A DNA stretch of 64,000 nucleotides, from positions 670,447 through 734,446 of the forward strand of contig CH003232.1 of NCBI GenBank assembly GCA_000149265.1, in the 5' to 3' direction. The stretch comes from Ciona savignyi. Taxonomy: Eukaryota > Chordata > Ascidiacea > Phlebobranchia > Cionidae. The position numbers and the translations under genes were made by a program. Positions 1 through 12,844 of this stretch are shown one piece after another. The notes beneath the pieces are model-generated. The model was given only the letters and a program-made list of their open reading frames with translations, was not told the DNA's origin and made no database searches. Every line of letters begins with the position of its first letter. The first letter of the stretch is position 1.

Positions 1-110
1 AATGGGCCAGATTATTACATGAATAGTATTCAATATCTTAATTACAGGGTATGGTTGGATACAGTCTGCGGGCTAGTTGAAATCCCTTCACGGGCCGGAC
101 TAGGCCTATA
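1..110 (+). mobile_element. Fragment of the 52316-type hAT-like element
   Basis: Shares GGCCAG, TTATTACATGA and TTCAATATCTTAATTACAGG with 52370-52430 and a CGGGCCGGACT end. Cut by the window edge. Confidence 0.7.
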
Positions 111-558
111 TATTGTGTAAACTAAAATTTTAAAAAAATGAAAACTGCAATATATACTGTGTAAACTGGAATATATATTATGTAAACCGCAATAAATAAA
201 TATTAACTACAAAAAATTACTAATTATGATATATATTTTAAAGATACACAGGTTAAAGCATAGGCACAAAGTTTTGAGGTGTCAGTCATGCTTTAGAATG
301 CATGTCTGATGTGCACTAAAATTCAGTTTAATAACTTACGACTTTCAAATTATCAAACACTATATTCAGTTTCTGCAACTTTGTCTATCTGCATATTTTA
401 CAAAGAAAATATGTTCTGCAATATTTTGACCAAGACAAATTTTGCTAAAATGGTATGTTTAACTGACTCATATGCTATACACCAATTAAAATGAGCATTG
501 TGACTAGCACAATATGGTTTAGAAAATGGAGTAGAAGAACTATTGCACTAATGAACCA

Positions 559-931
559 GTATGGAAAGTACGGCAGCTGCACACTCGAGTTTTTTTTCCT
601 GCGTCTTTGCACACTTGGGTAATTTCATACACGCTCGTGAGCTTGCAGTATAAACATCGTATAATTTCCAACAAACCTGTAAACCTACCTCTGGACCTCG
701 GGTAATTTACTGTCAGTACGTTTTTTGTTACGTAGATAGATATGTTAGCTGATGAATACGATAGATTTAGGATAGAATAAAATGTTTGTTTAAGATTTTT
801 ACAAAATAGTCATGAAAAGGAGATTGTGTGCACACTTGAAGTGTGCACTTTTGGACGTTTGCACACTGCACACCTAAATATATGGTGGTGCACACTCGAG
901 ATCTCGGCGAAAAGTGACGTACTTTCCATAC
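559..931. mobile_element. MITE with GTATGGAAAGTACG inverted ends
   Basis: Left end GTATGGAAAGTACGGCAG, right end the inverted match ACGTACTTTCCATAC. Interior motifs CACACTCGAG occur near both ends. The flanking phrase GGAGTAGAAGAAC plus ATTGCACTAATGAACC is repeated at about 523-557 and 963-1000. Confidence 0.65.
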
Positions 932-999
932 GGGCTAATGAACCTTTAAAAATGGAGTAGTTTAAAAATGGAGTAGAAGAACAATTGCACTAATGAACC

Positions 1000-1690
1000 T
1001 CACAAACCAAACAGAATTGCATGTATCAGTAATAATTATCTCTACTTAACGATATACTTTATGGTAATAAAATGTATTCCTACATTAACCCAACATACCA
1101 AATTTCAGTGGAGTTACTTTTACTATGTCTGGCACTCTGGCTGGTTAGATATTTGGATTGCTATTTAGAATGATCGTTAGATCAGCTGGGTATAAGAAAA
1201 ATAGACTAATTATGAGAAAAAAGAAAAATGTGTGCGTTAAAAATTTATACAACACCTATAACTTTGGTAACGAAACGTTAATATGAAAACAGAAAACTGA
1301 CTGATCAAACTACAAAATCAACTAGGTTATTTAATTTTGAGTTACAGCCTGTTCTGTGTGCATTTAACGGTGGTTATAAGTCAAAAAATGAAATAAACTG
1401 CTTACTCTAGTTCGATAAAAAGAAATTCTGTATAAAAACACCTGATTACTCACTTTCGTCACCGGACACTGGGCTAGTCTGGTCTATGACGCAACACAAA
1501 CCCTGATTTTACTGAATTGGACATCGAAATCATGTAAAATGATAATCAGACATCACGAGAGTGAATTTTTACTGTCACCGGGCGGAAAATATTAAATATT
1601 TCAGCAAACGTATTTTTACTCTATTGCAGGCTAAATTAAATGTAAAATTTAAGCTGATGTAAGTGAAATCACTGTACAACTAAGTGCGCG
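1000..1690. other. No gene seen
   Basis: AT-rich DNA without a supported exon or repeat boundary. The 1669-1950 minus frame has no family resemblance. Confidence 0.5.
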
Positions 1691-1994
1691 TGATTTTGTT
1701 TTGTAAAATGGACGGAACTAAAAAATGTGATCAATGATATTTTGGGTATTTTTGACAACGATTTTAGCATTTTCTTGACAACGAAACCCCGATGAATTAA
1801 CGTTTGTGTGACTAATATGTTTGGTAGCATATGCGTGTTGGCTACACCACAAAAGAACTTTAGGGTAACAATTGGCCCAACGTTGGCAACGACTATTTCC
1901 CATTTCAGACCGTCCAAGTAAAATAAATATGGCCGACATTTATGAGACATAGTGCCAATTATTACGCAGTGGCTACTTTAACCGATCAACTTTA

Positions 1995-2190
1995 TGAAGG
2001 GGCAATACTAAATCCTAGCAGATTAGTAGGTTTTACTAAATTAAAAGAACGTATCTATCATATGCAACACACTACAATAGCTCCGGTAACCCGACGGTTG
2101 GCGCAAGGTGATCTGACGATTGCCCGTGTGTTAACCCCCTTGGTTTTCCCATTCACAGGGAACAACATGAATATCTTATCCTTATCCATT
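1995..2190 (+). mobile_element. SINE-A, 5'-truncated
   Basis: Plus-oriented middle and tail (GCTCCGGTAACCCGACGG to ACATGAATATCTTATCC). A shorter tail copy follows at about 2609-2687 and a scrap at about 2905-2970. Confidence 0.85.
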
Positions 2191-3162
2191 TTAACCCTTC
2201 CCTAAACACAATTAAATCATAACTCTAAAACTAACTCTTTTCCATGTTTAAAACTAACTCTTCTATAACGTTTAATCTATATTTTAGTGTGCAGTTTCCC
2301 TCATTCCCCCTTTCCCTCCGTGTAGTTTCCCCCTTTATGATATACGCGAACTACTTGATTGATGACTACCCTTCGCTGGACGCTGTTTAGGCCTGCTATA
2401 AAACTGTCCAGCAACATACCAGTGCGTTGTATCGTTTTAGTATGCAACATTCAGTATATTTGTGTGTAATAACCCATGTATTATAATATTGAGATTCGAA
2501 TTTAAATAAAGCCCACAATGAGCACATAGTATAAACGTACCTTTGGTCACAAGACGCATATACATCATAAACAGTAACATTAAAAAAACAAGTAACAAAT
2601 TAAATTAGCTGCGACGGTGATCTGACGATTGTCTGTGTGTTAACTCCCTTGTTTTTTTCATTCACGGGGATAAACTGGACATTCTATGCTAAACTAAGCT
2701 TAATCTTAACCGCTGTTGCAGAGTGTTGTGTTTACAGTCTAAATGCTGGATTTGGGGAAATCTGCCAAGTGACCTGTCCAAGCACACTCAAAGTAATCAA
2801 CAACTGATTTTGACCAAAGAGCCTTTATTCACTTTGGCGTCGCTAAACCAAATGAATTAATATATTTTTAAAAGTACAGACATTTTAGTCGAAAAAACAC
2901 ATTGTAACAGCTTCTGTAACCCGACGGTGGGCACAAGGTAATTGACGATTATTGCACGTTTTGTTTATCCACGCTGTGGATAAATTAAATATGGTGTATA
3001 ACCAATTAAGACCGACGGATGTGACGGGTGGTACCCATTAGTTACGGTGTTAAAATAAGTGTTTTGCAGAATCACAATAAGATAACCGCCATTTTTAATC
3101 TTAAGATTTTCTATAAAAGGATTTTGATTGACAGCCCATTTTGTGAGGACAGTTTGTTGTAG

Positions 3163-3180
3163 AGAGAGAGAGAGAGAGAA
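3163..3180. repeat. (AG)n microsatellite
   Basis: Eight uninterrupted AG dinucleotides followed by AA. Confidence 0.95.
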
Positions 3181-3463
3181 TAATTGGTTGAACGCCTTTG
3201 AGAATATCCTATAGATACTGTCTTTGTGCTATTATATACCATCTGTTTTTACTGCAAAGTACACAAATTTTCCACAAACGATTTAATTACATTCAAATCT
3301 TCAACAGCGGTTAAAAAGAATTGCTAGTACCACGACAACTATTAAAATATTGCTACTGCCGAGAATTTTTTACGATTTTCCGCATTTTTTGACAACAAAT
3401 TTGCAATCAATTAACGTATGGGCATTATATACTGTAAAATACAAAGGGTTTAAAGTACAATTG

Positions 3464-3574
3464 TGCACGATTAGTAACAGGATTGGAATTGGAATGGTGA
3501 TGCTTCTTGCATATTTGTTCTATTCCTTAGGCAGGAAAAAACAAGCACATGCTGCAAAAAGTACAAGTGTTTAG
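3464..3574 (+). CDS. Possible last exon of a small single-span membrane protein
   Basis: After an AG at 3466-3468 (read as an acceptor) the frame gives SNRIGIGMVMLLAYLFYSLG, one hydrophobic span, then a basic, Ala/Ser-rich tail (RKKQAHAAKSTSV) and a TAG stop. AATAAA follows the stop within 20 bases (about 3579). A membrane span, a basic cytosolic flank and a nearby polyadenylation signal fit a short terminal exon. No upstream exon was identified, and the longer frame lacks an ATG at its start. The product is not recognised. Confidence 0.25.
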   Translation, partial: CTISNRIGIGMVMLLAYLFYSLGRKKQAHAAKSTSV

Positions 3575-3647
3575 ATTGAATAAAGTTTAGTTGCGAGCTT
3601 ACAATAATCGTGGATAAATCCTGAAAAAATTGATTTAAAAAAAATAA

Positions 3648-3786
3648 GGATAGGATAGGAGAATAGGATATTCATGTTTATCCCCGTTAATGGGAAAATC
3701 AAGGGGGTTAACACATGGGCAATCGTCAGATCATCTCGTGCCCATCGTCGGGTTATCGGAGCTATTGCAGTGTGTTGTGCATTGAT
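3648..3786 (-). mobile_element. SINE-A 3' part
   Basis: Minus-oriented tail and middle only, 5'-truncated as is typical of retroposed SINEs. Confidence 0.85.
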
Positions 3787-3883
3787 TCAATGACAAGTTA
3801 AATTGTTGTCGTTTACATGACAAACGCAATAAAGGAATTATTTAAAAATCTATAAGGATTGAATTTGGTAAATTAAAATTTAC

Positions 3884-6800
3884 CTTTTTCGTCTTGAATA
3901 GGAACAGCTTTACCTAAAGGTGGATTCTGTGGAATAGAAAAAATGTTAACATCATAGTTTTATGGGCAATACTGGGTTTAAGCAATTTGGTATACTACTT
4001 TCCTGCTACAGTTTATAATGTCTTATTAGGATAGGATAGAATATTCATGTTTATCCCTGTGAATGGAAAAACCAAGGGGGTTAACACACACGGGCAATCG
4101 TCAGATTATCTCGCGCCAATCGTCGGGTTATTAGAGCTACTGTAGTGTGTTGTATATGATAAACATGTTCCTTCAATTTAGGGAACCCATTAATCCGCTG
4201 GGTTCAGGCAATGTCCGATAAGTGCCTTGCCCAAGGACACAACGGACTAGCTAGCGACTAGTTTCGAACCTGCAACCGTTCGGATGAAAGGCGTCGCACT
4301 AAACCAGCAGACTAACCGATCAGACAAATTACTTCTAAAAATCGCCAATTTCTATTTTTTGACATAAAAATCACTAAACAACCAAAAAATACAGAAAATA
4401 GTTGTGAAAATCACTTACAGCTGACACAACTTGGCCAGCGGCCGTTGAGTCGATTTTACTATGAGATCCTTGACAGGTCGTGTTCGTTCTGTAACAAAAG
4501 GTATTGTTATGTCACAAAGGATAGGATATTCACAGACAAAAAATTCTGCTGTTAAGCAAATGTAATCACATTATAAGGTGTAATTGGTCATTAAGGAATT
4601 TCAACAATAGGATAGCATAGGATATTCGTGTTTATCCCTGTTAATAGGAAAATGCAAGGGGGTTAACACACAGGCAATAGTCAGATCACCTCGTGCCCAC
4701 TGTCGGGTTACCGGAGATATTGCAGTGTGTTATGTATGATTTACATGTTCCTTCACACATTTAGAAGAGCCCATTAAGCAGCTTGGTTCAGGCATTGCCA
4801 GCCAATTGCCTAGGGACACGACTGACTAGCAAGAGACCAGTTTCGAACCTGCAACCTTCAGACTAAAAGGCCACGCACTAACCCACCAAGCTAAATGGTT
4901 CGACAATTAGCGTAAAAATAGGTGAAACGTCTAACCCAACGCTAAATTCCTTACATATCAAGATAACAAATGAAAACAATCACTTACATATCAAGATTGC
5001 TAAATTCCTTACACATAAAGTTAACTGATCAAAATATACATTAAATACATATCAAAATATAAACTTACATATCAAGATTACAAGCAGTTGTCCCGGATAT
5101 CATATCCTTCCAAAACACATTGGTTTCTGCGATAATCTTCTCCGCGAAGGCACGGTCCTTATACGCGCCGTCGAATGCAAAACTGTTGTATGGTTTCCCG
5201 TCGGCGACCTTGTAGACCCGGAACCAGTTGCGGGTGTCGTCGAGATAGTTTGGTTTGATTTTCTCGACGTCGTTGATGTCTGTGATGAAAGGTGCGTAAA
5301 CGTGTGAGCATTTGGCCAAAATGCGTGAGGATTGTATGTAAAATATAGTGTGTATGTAATGTACTGTGCTTAAGTGAGTACAGGATAGGATATTCATGTT
5401 TATTCCCGTGAATGGGAAAACCAATGGGGTTAACACACGGGCAATCGTCAGATTACCTCGTGCCCGGTGTCGGGCCAAAATGCGTAAGGATTGGATGTAA
5501 AATAAAGTGTGTGTAAGGATTGAATGTAAAATACAGTGTGTGTAAGGATTGGATGTAAAATACAGTGTGTCTGTAATGTACTGTGATTTAGTAAATAAAC
5601 ATGGCAGTACTTCAACAAAATGCTTGCAGATTTGATGTAAAATGCAATATGTCTGTGACGTAAGGTGCGTAGACGTGCGAGCAGTTTGCCAAAATGGATG
5701 TAGATTGGATGTAAAATAGAGTGCGTCTGTTTTCACTTTACATAGAGCACCCGGTTTGGCGGCCACGTTGGGTATATTTATTTATTTATTTTTAATGATA
5801 CATTTTAACGACTGTTCATTTTGCCATTTTTTCTGTTCTTATGCCATGATTTGCTCCATTGCTTTTCTTTTAAACTGGGTCACAAAATGAATGACACAAA
5901 AATGAAGAATCTAAAATTTAAAAACCATGTAGAACAACAAGTTATTTTACAAATATGGCCATATTTTAGAACCAATGTTACTGTACAGATTCTTGTGATT
6001 TTTGCTCTGGTGATTTACCCATTTCGTATTTTTTGCAGAGGCTAAAAATACCCATTTATGTGATAAATATATTTCTTATTTTAGAAAGATTGCCCAAGTA
6101 ATTTTTGCTTCAATATCCTGGATTTACAGTTCTTTCTTTTACTATAAATCATGAATAAACTAATAATGTAATAAAAATAACAATTAATCATTTAATACTT
6201 ATAATTAACAACCTTTTTTAAAAATAGAAAATAGATCTGTAATTAGTGTTTAAATACCCAGTTTTGTAGGTTTCATTAATAACCACAGTGCCTGCAGGCA
6301 AGCATTAGATATTTTGATTATACCTACGGTGCCAATAACGTTACATGTGTTCAGTACTGTACAGTGTGCGTGGATAGATATCGCCTTAAAGGTAAATTAA
6401 ATTTGGGTTGAGCAGAAAAGTGGTTAAGCAACTTTATCTTATAACATTCATTATCGTTAAGTAAGGCTTATTTAAACCATATTTATTGCACACTCGATTT
6501 TGTGTTGTTTCGAAATTTATCAATTTAAAGTCATTTTTGTATTGAAATATAACAAACCAAATTTAATTTAATTTAATGTAATAAAATGTCTTTTAAATAA
6601 AGTGCAATTTTAATTTTAGGCTTTTATCTTGGACTATCCTAAAACTCAATGCATTATGCTGTAATTGATAATGGAATTATGTTACATTCCGAAACGTCTC
6701 AATATGAAAAGTACAATTTAGAGTTTATTTTTTTTGCATAGACTATCCTACAACTCCATGCATTATGCTATAATTTCGCATGGTACAACTACATAACTTA

Positions 6801-9800
6801 TGGGCCATTTCACAAAAATATCACAGCTTGCAGGCCACTTCCAACAAAATAATCAGAAAAACAACAGCTTAACCATTGTACCATCACCGCGTTCCTTTGA
6901 CTATTTAGCATACAACCCTATATCGTTGGACCACGCTGGTGTAATTGATAATGGAATTGAGGTAAATTCCAAAACGTCTCAATACGAAAATTACAATTTA
7001 CCTACATTTTAACTTAATGCTTTTGACCAGCAACTTCATGCAGTTTTATATACTTGTGTGTAAAAAAAATCCATCAAATTTCTAATATGTAAAAATTCAC
7101 TTGAGTGTGTTTTTTAATCCCCTAACGCCAGTTGAATAGTAAATGGTCCCGGTAACGTTAATTAGTTTTTTATTTGGAATAGTAAATTCTTACTCACACG
7201 GCATGTGTCACGACTTTTGGCCCTGGTAAATGTTTTTAAATATCAAAAAATACAGTTGATGTGAAACAAAACACAAAGATATGACAACAAACCGTTCAGT
7301 TATACAACAAACTAAACGTTCGTTTAGTTTTAAACTAACCGTTCAGTTCAGTAAACATTTTTAAAGATCAAAAAATGCATTTGCTGTGAAATAAAACACA
7401 AAGATATGACAACAAACAAACCGTTCAGTTTAGCAGCATCCGGATCATTGACATCTATTGCGATCACTTTCCAATCTGTTTCTCCTTCATCTATCATTGC
7501 AAGTATTCCAAGCACTTTAACCTGGGGATGGGAAAGTATATGGTACATGTATATACAGAATACAGCACAGGTATTGGTTATACATATGCTATGCATATCT
7601 TACATATCAAAGAATATATTGAAACAAAGGAATTGTACTTTGGTTAAGGCAAAGAATAATATGTGGTGTGCTTAGCAAGGTTGATTATTGTGTGGAAATG
7701 TGTATGGTAGGGACTTTGCAAATGTGGCACAGATGGACAGGCGGTGTGCTTATCAAGGTTGGTTTGTGTGAAAATGTGTATGGTAGGGACTTTGCAAATG
7801 TGGCACAGATGGACAGGTGGTGTGATTATCAAGGTTGATTTGTATGGAAATGTGTATGATAAGAACATTACAAATTGTGGCAAGAATTAATAGGACCTCT
7901 TAATTGGTGATGCGAATATTAAGGCAAATTACTTCATCCACTACAAATGCAGCATATTATCTTATCTTAGTCTACCAAATTAGTCGAAATTTAAACCACA
8001 ATCTACCTTGCACAAACTTCTAAAAAACCATGACTCATGACCCTAAATATTTGTACACAACCGAATGTTAATAAGCAAACGAAATACCGATAAGAAACAG
8101 TTCCTTTACTTACAGGTTGCATATAGTAACCAATTGCACAATCTTATAATTTTTGTTTCCAAAAAATTCTACCAAATGAGCGATTACATAGGAACTACAT
8201 ATTTAAAATCCGTTTTTAACTAATATTAATAATACTTTAATGTTTATAGTTTTTAGTTAATTATTTTTTGCCCCAGTATTAAAAAATTGCAATAAAATCA
8301 CAACACGGGAACAGGAAAAGACATCAAAACAAACAGTCGTTAAAAAACGTCATTAACAAAAGGATATAGTTTAATAAAAATAGCGGACGCGGCCACCAAG
8401 CCTAAAGTTTATATTTGCGAAGTTCAAATCATGAATGGTTTATTAGAAAATCCAATTTTCTAATGGAATGTATTGGGTACATGTACAGAATATTTTAAAT
8501 CTCTTTAAACCAACTTTAACATTAAATAACAGTTAGTAAAAGAATCATCTACGAAACATTTTATTAAACATTAAAAAAATGTAATTTTAACCCTTTAACT
8601 GCCGGGTGTTTTTTAGGTCATTTTTCGGCGAAGTCGCCTTAGGTTAGAAGCTTCTGTACAAAAAACCATTGATGTAAGCATGATATGATCAACAGAAAAG
8701 TTATTGAGTAATAAATTTTCTTTTGTTTTGCATTAGTTAAATTTTGATGACGTCATGCATTGTGCAATGACGTCATGTGTTTCTATTTAGATCAACAAAA
8801 CTATCTTTTTTTCTCATTTACAAACAAAACAGTATGTAACAAAGTTATTTATGATTATATTTGGATCATTTTTGTACTACTCTTTTTGTGATGACCTCAC
8901 AACTTGACTGATGACGTCGTAATACGCAAATCATTTTTTTTTTTTTTACTTTCGCCCAATGAAACACAAACACATAGCCACAGGAAAACAAAACTGATGC
9001 AAAACATCTTCAAAAAGGATCTTTATGGCTAGAAGTACTGAAAAACAAAGCACAACTGCTTCCAGATTCACTATCAGCCAACAAAAGTGCAGTTTCTTCA
9101 TCAAAATATCTGTTTTTACCCTCCATAAGCTCAAAAAATGGCTTAATCCAAAATGTACAAGCGAAAAACGAATGGATTGTTTTCAAACTAAACAAGCGAA
9201 CCATGACGACAATAGTTGAAAACTAATCGGGGACTAAAACAGTAATTAAAACTAATTAAAACAACCAAAACCACACATATATGTATACGTTTTTTAAAGC
9301 TCAAATAACTAAAAAATTTCAAATGCAAACCTATATATCAACTTATATTGGTAAACGCAGAAATTATTCAGCTCTCCAGCGCCATCTCACTTATCAAAAT
9401 CGGCCGTATACTTTTCCACTTATGCAATTTTCGGCGCTGTCGACTTGAGTCGACAGCGGCAGTTAAAGGGTTAAACAGTTCATGGCCTTAAACATGCTCA
9501 TTTCGAAATGCATGTTTAATCTGGATTAGTCAAATCCTAATGACTGGTAGTAAAAGGAAATAAAATCTATAATGATGTAAGATGGAGATGGATAATCTAG
9601 CGTTAAAAACTGCTACTGCCGTGAACATGTGTTAATAAGTAACCGGCTTTGCTTAAGATTAATTACACTAATGAATATTGTTCAATGGCCGCTTATGTTT
9701 ATTTGATTTTTGTTATGAGCTTAGTTTCAAAACACATTAAGGTTTTAGAAGTTTGTATATGTATCGGTCGCTTTAACCATTCGGCCACACAGCTGTATGT

Positions 9801-11849
9801 TGATTTGCTTTCACATTTACCGTAAAATTTCTATTTGAACGGCTCCTCCATTTAGTTTGAACCTCTTTAATGACATTCGTTATGCAAAATAGTAATCATA
9901 GGTTTTCTACATTCATTTTTTTATTACTTACCAATAATTGTGTTATGTTTGATATGTTTTTTTGTTCTTTAATTGTTAGATGTTAACTGTGTTAGCTGTT
10001 TTTCGTTTCAATAATTAAATTTATCCTCTCAAAATTATATCTGCTAATCGAAATATAAAGAGCACCACGCTTTTACTAAACAATACCTCTCATACAAGGA
10101 TTCAAATGAAACAATAATGTTTGAATGTTTTTTAAAAATAATGTAAAGTTTACCTCACCTGTATAACGGCACCGCTTGCATGGACTTTGGACCCGATTTC
10201 GCAGACGTCAATCGGGTCGTTGTCACCAGTTTGCCCCGTGTTTGGGTCAACATGGCTGGGGTTTTCCCACGTCTGAAAAACAGTGTTTTTTTAGAATCAA
10301 GATTATATTCAGTTCTAGAAAACAGAAAAACCAGAAAAAAAACGGTCGGAAAAAGGGTTTATATTGGAAATCAAAATTATATTCATTTCTAGAAAAAAAA
10401 AAACAGAAAAAATTGGTTGGCTTTGATGGTTACAGCATCGGCCTATAAGTCATAAGGTTGTTGGAGCGACACTAGCTGCTGATTACTCAGCTATGGCAAG
10501 GCAGTTAATAGTGCAAACCCAAATTTGTGCAAACTTAAATTTATTGAAATAAAAATCCAACCTCAAATTCAACATATTTTTTTAATTTTTAAAAATAAAA
10601 AAAAATACAATATTTTTTTAATTTTTAAAAATGATGGCATATATGGAAATTCTGACCCACAAACCTGAGGAATGGCACCGTAGTTCCAAATATAGCCTTT
10701 GTAGGGGTAAGTGTTGGCGACGTATCGTAGTTTTCCCTTTTTCGTGTCTTGTTTGATTGGGTTAAGTTTCTCGGTTGTGGCGATCTCCATTTTAGCGTTA
10801 CTCCACCTTGGAACTTCTACCACCATATTGTAGGTGGTCTGTGGGTTAAAGTGGGTGAGTGAGTAAAATAATCGACTAGCATAGGGGAGAATACAATAAT
10901 AGAGATGGTTCAATGGTAACGCCAGGACTAGAATTTACATCAAAGAAAGCTTGTTACTATAGCGCTCAGGGCTATAATGGAATTTGGGATGTAATGGTCA
11001 AGTATGCTAAAATAAAAACATTAAAAAAATATCACTAATGCACAGAGACTTTTTTTGTAGTTGCACACACAAGATCTTGTCATGACTGGCTAGTTTAAGT
11101 TTAAGCCAGCCATGACTTTATTCATTTTTCCTTAATAAAAGCAAATGAAACAAATCATGATACAGGAACAGAATTAAGAAAAAAACCAGTAAAACCAACA
11201 GTCGTTAAAATACAAAAAAAATATACAATAAAGAAGGATATAAATATCAGCGCCAAACCCAAGCTAAAATAAAATAATTTACAATCAAAATTATTAAAAA
11301 CAAACGATATAAAGCTTAAAATACAACAGGACCAGCTCTACTCACCTCATTGCCTTCAACCTTCCAAGGAATATCGTGGAACGGAGAAAGTGCAACTCCA
11401 TCCTTTTCTGTTGGTAACATCAATAATAAAACAAATTCATACTATGTCACTAGCTGGTTGTTGTGTCTTTGGGCAAAGCATTTGGTGGAGATTGCACTTA
11501 AGTCAATGATTGGTTCTACCAAACTCCCAATCATACATACATACATTAGTATGAGTGGGTCCACGGTAGCCCCGTGACCAAGAATTTAGGCCATAGGTTC
11601 ATTAATCCAGCAATCATACATAACACACTGCAATAGCTCCAGTATCCCTATAGTAGGTGCGAGGTAATCTGAAAATTGCCCGTGTGATAACGCCTCTTAC
11701 ATTTTTCCATTTACGGGGACAAACGCGAATCTTATCCTATCCACTTTTAGGCGTAAAACACTGCCACTAAATTTCACACGCTACTTACTGTAATAAATCC
11801 TATAATCAAGCGTGTTCGGTGTTCCTCTTTCTTCAAGTTGGTAAGCCAT
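3884..11849 (-). CDS. PPA1: Soluble inorganic pyrophosphatase (PPA1/PPA2-type), 8 exons recognised
   Basis: Hydrolyses pyrophosphate to two phosphates, driving biosynthetic reactions; Mg-dependent, normally cytosolic. Exons on the minus strand: 11849-11789, 11407-11346, 10838-10665, 10272-10159, 7521-7422, 5279-5069, 4488-4419, 3926-3884. Phases agree at every junction and give about 278 residues. The family signature [12 protein letters not shown] lies at residues 115-126, with metal-binding Asp at 116, 118 and 121. [15 protein letters not shown] and [12 protein letters not shown] are in exon 3, and [20 protein letters not shown] is in exon 5. Human PPA1 has 289 residues, so only a short terminal exon is missing; exon 8 ends in phase 1 and I could not find the next one. 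The chosen start ([11 protein letters not shown]) aligns with the family N-terminus and has no obvious mitochondrial presequence. An AG in CATTGCAG 15 bases upstream could accept a 5' UTR exon or spliced leader. Introns hold SINEs, a piggyBac derivative and a minisatellite. Confidence 0.93.
4026..4325 (-). mobile_element. SINE-A, near full length
   Basis: Minus-oriented copy, from a GGATAGGATAG tail at the left to the tRNA-like head (CAGACTAACCGATCAGAC) at the right, in the pyrophosphatase intron between 3926 and 4419. Confidence 0.88.
4607..4905 (-). mobile_element. SINE-A, near full length
   Basis: Minus-oriented copy in the next pyrophosphatase intron, more diverged in the head (CAAGCTAAATGGTTCGAC). 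Confidence 0.85.
5382..5475 (-). mobile_element. SINE-A tail fragment
   Basis: Minus-oriented 3' end in the DNA just upstream of pyrophosphatase exon 6. It creates a spurious long reading frame with the flanking exon. Confidence 0.85.
6800..7012 (+). other. Short ORF with tyrosine motifs, part of a local duplication
   Basis: An ATG-started frame of 70 codons. Its last 23 residues, beginning [20 protein letters not shown], are repeated in diverged form about 280 bp upstream (6660-6722), where the frame also stays open. Tyrosine clusters ([17 protein letters not shown]) resemble cytoplasmic-tail docking sites. A related tag around CATGCATTATGCT recurs near 6756 and 54997, so dispersed repeat DNA is as likely as an exon. 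No function is assigned. Confidence 0.2.
7665..7885 (-). repeat. 76-bp minisatellite, about 3 units, in a pyrophosphatase intron
   Basis: Reverse complement of the GT31 intron minisatellite (GGTAGGGACTTTGCAAATG, TGGCACAGATGGACAGG), about 40 kb away in an unrelated gene. Unit length is again about 76 bases. Confidence 0.9.
8591..9470 (-). mobile_element. piggyBac-type deletion derivative, copy 1
   Basis: Flanked on both sides by TTAA (8587-8590 and 9471-9474) with inverted ends CCCTTTAACTGCCG. The minus strand keeps a short frame from 9126 to 9010 beginning [20 protein letters not shown], like the acidic start of piggyBac transposases; the rest of the transposase is absent. It sits in a pyrophosphatase intron. 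Confidence 0.85.
11593..11744 (+). mobile_element. SINE-A, 5'-truncated
   Basis: Plus-oriented, between pyrophosphatase exons 1 and 2; middle region with GTGCGAGGTAATCTG and tail CGAATCTTATCC. Confidence 0.8.
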
Positions 11850-12167
11850 GACTGGACTTCTACTGCAATGTCTAACTGACGCTGTAATTGAGGGTGAAAT
11901 TATTTTCTCTAGTTGCTTCAGGCGTAAGGCAGAAGTAACAGAGCGGCAGGCTTTGAAACACAACATCAGTGTACACGTGTGCACTCTAATGGAACAACCT
12001 TTTTCTCGTATTTTTAAAGGCCATTCTGACAGCGGTTCATGCAGAATTCAAAATGGACCGATAAGATATAGTAGCGGATGGTTTACAACTAGGGTAACGC
12101 GGTACCTTTGGTTATAATTTGCAATATTTATAGGTGCCCCAATTGTTGCAACACTTCGTAGACTCAA

Positions 12168-12376
12168 CCGGTTAGTCTGGTGGTTAAGTGCGTCGCATTT
12201 CAATCGAAAGGTTGCAGGTGCGAAACTGGTCGCTAGCTAGTCGGTTGTGTCCTTGGGCAAGGTACTCTCCTGAACACAGCGGATTAATGGGTTCTACCAA
12301 ATTGAAGGAACGTGTCTATCATATACAACACACTGCAATAGCTCCGGTAACCCGCCGGTTGACGCAATCTGACGAT
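12168..12376 (+). mobile_element. SINE-A head and middle, tail missing
   Basis: Plus-oriented: CAACCGGTTAGTCTGGTGG, then GGTGCGAAACTGGTCGC, ending at CGCAATCTGACGAT. Confidence 0.85.
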
Positions 12377-12844
12377 AGGCAGAATTTATCGTAGAAAATA
12401 TGGGTTTGTTGGGGTGCCGATAAAGGTTGGGTCCACTCTTAGGATCTTTATTTTTATCCCCGTGGATGCAAAATGTATTAACTCACTAGAAATTACTAGA
12501 TTAACCTGTGTTTACCATCTCACGGCGCTGCTGGTTAGATCAATTAGAATCACACGTTCAAAAGGTTTTTAGATTAAAACAAGTCCCAAACTAGTCAAAT
12601 GTGTCCTTGATTTACATCGCTTCCGCTAAGTGCCTTGCAAATGGACGCCCGACTAGGCATCTAATGGCCTTGTTTTAACAACCTATTAGCTGAAGACCAA
12701 CGTTTTTACCGTCTGCGCTGAGCGACCGGACAGATAAAAACTGGTACTGACAGTCCTTCGATTTCCCTCTGTACAAAGGCTGCGTGTGACATATATATAT
12801 TGCATAACTATCCTTAGCCACTAAATTTAACGGATAATCGATAG

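Noticed and set aside
1669..1950. 93-codon minus-strand frame
   Set aside because: No domain, overlapping alternate frame of similar length, AT-rich surroundings and no splice context.
5065..5766. A 233-codon minus-strand frame
   Set aside because: Only the last ~70 codons are pyrophosphatase exon 6. The rest is SINE-A tail and a local GGATGTAAAATACAGTGTG repeat upstream of the acceptor.
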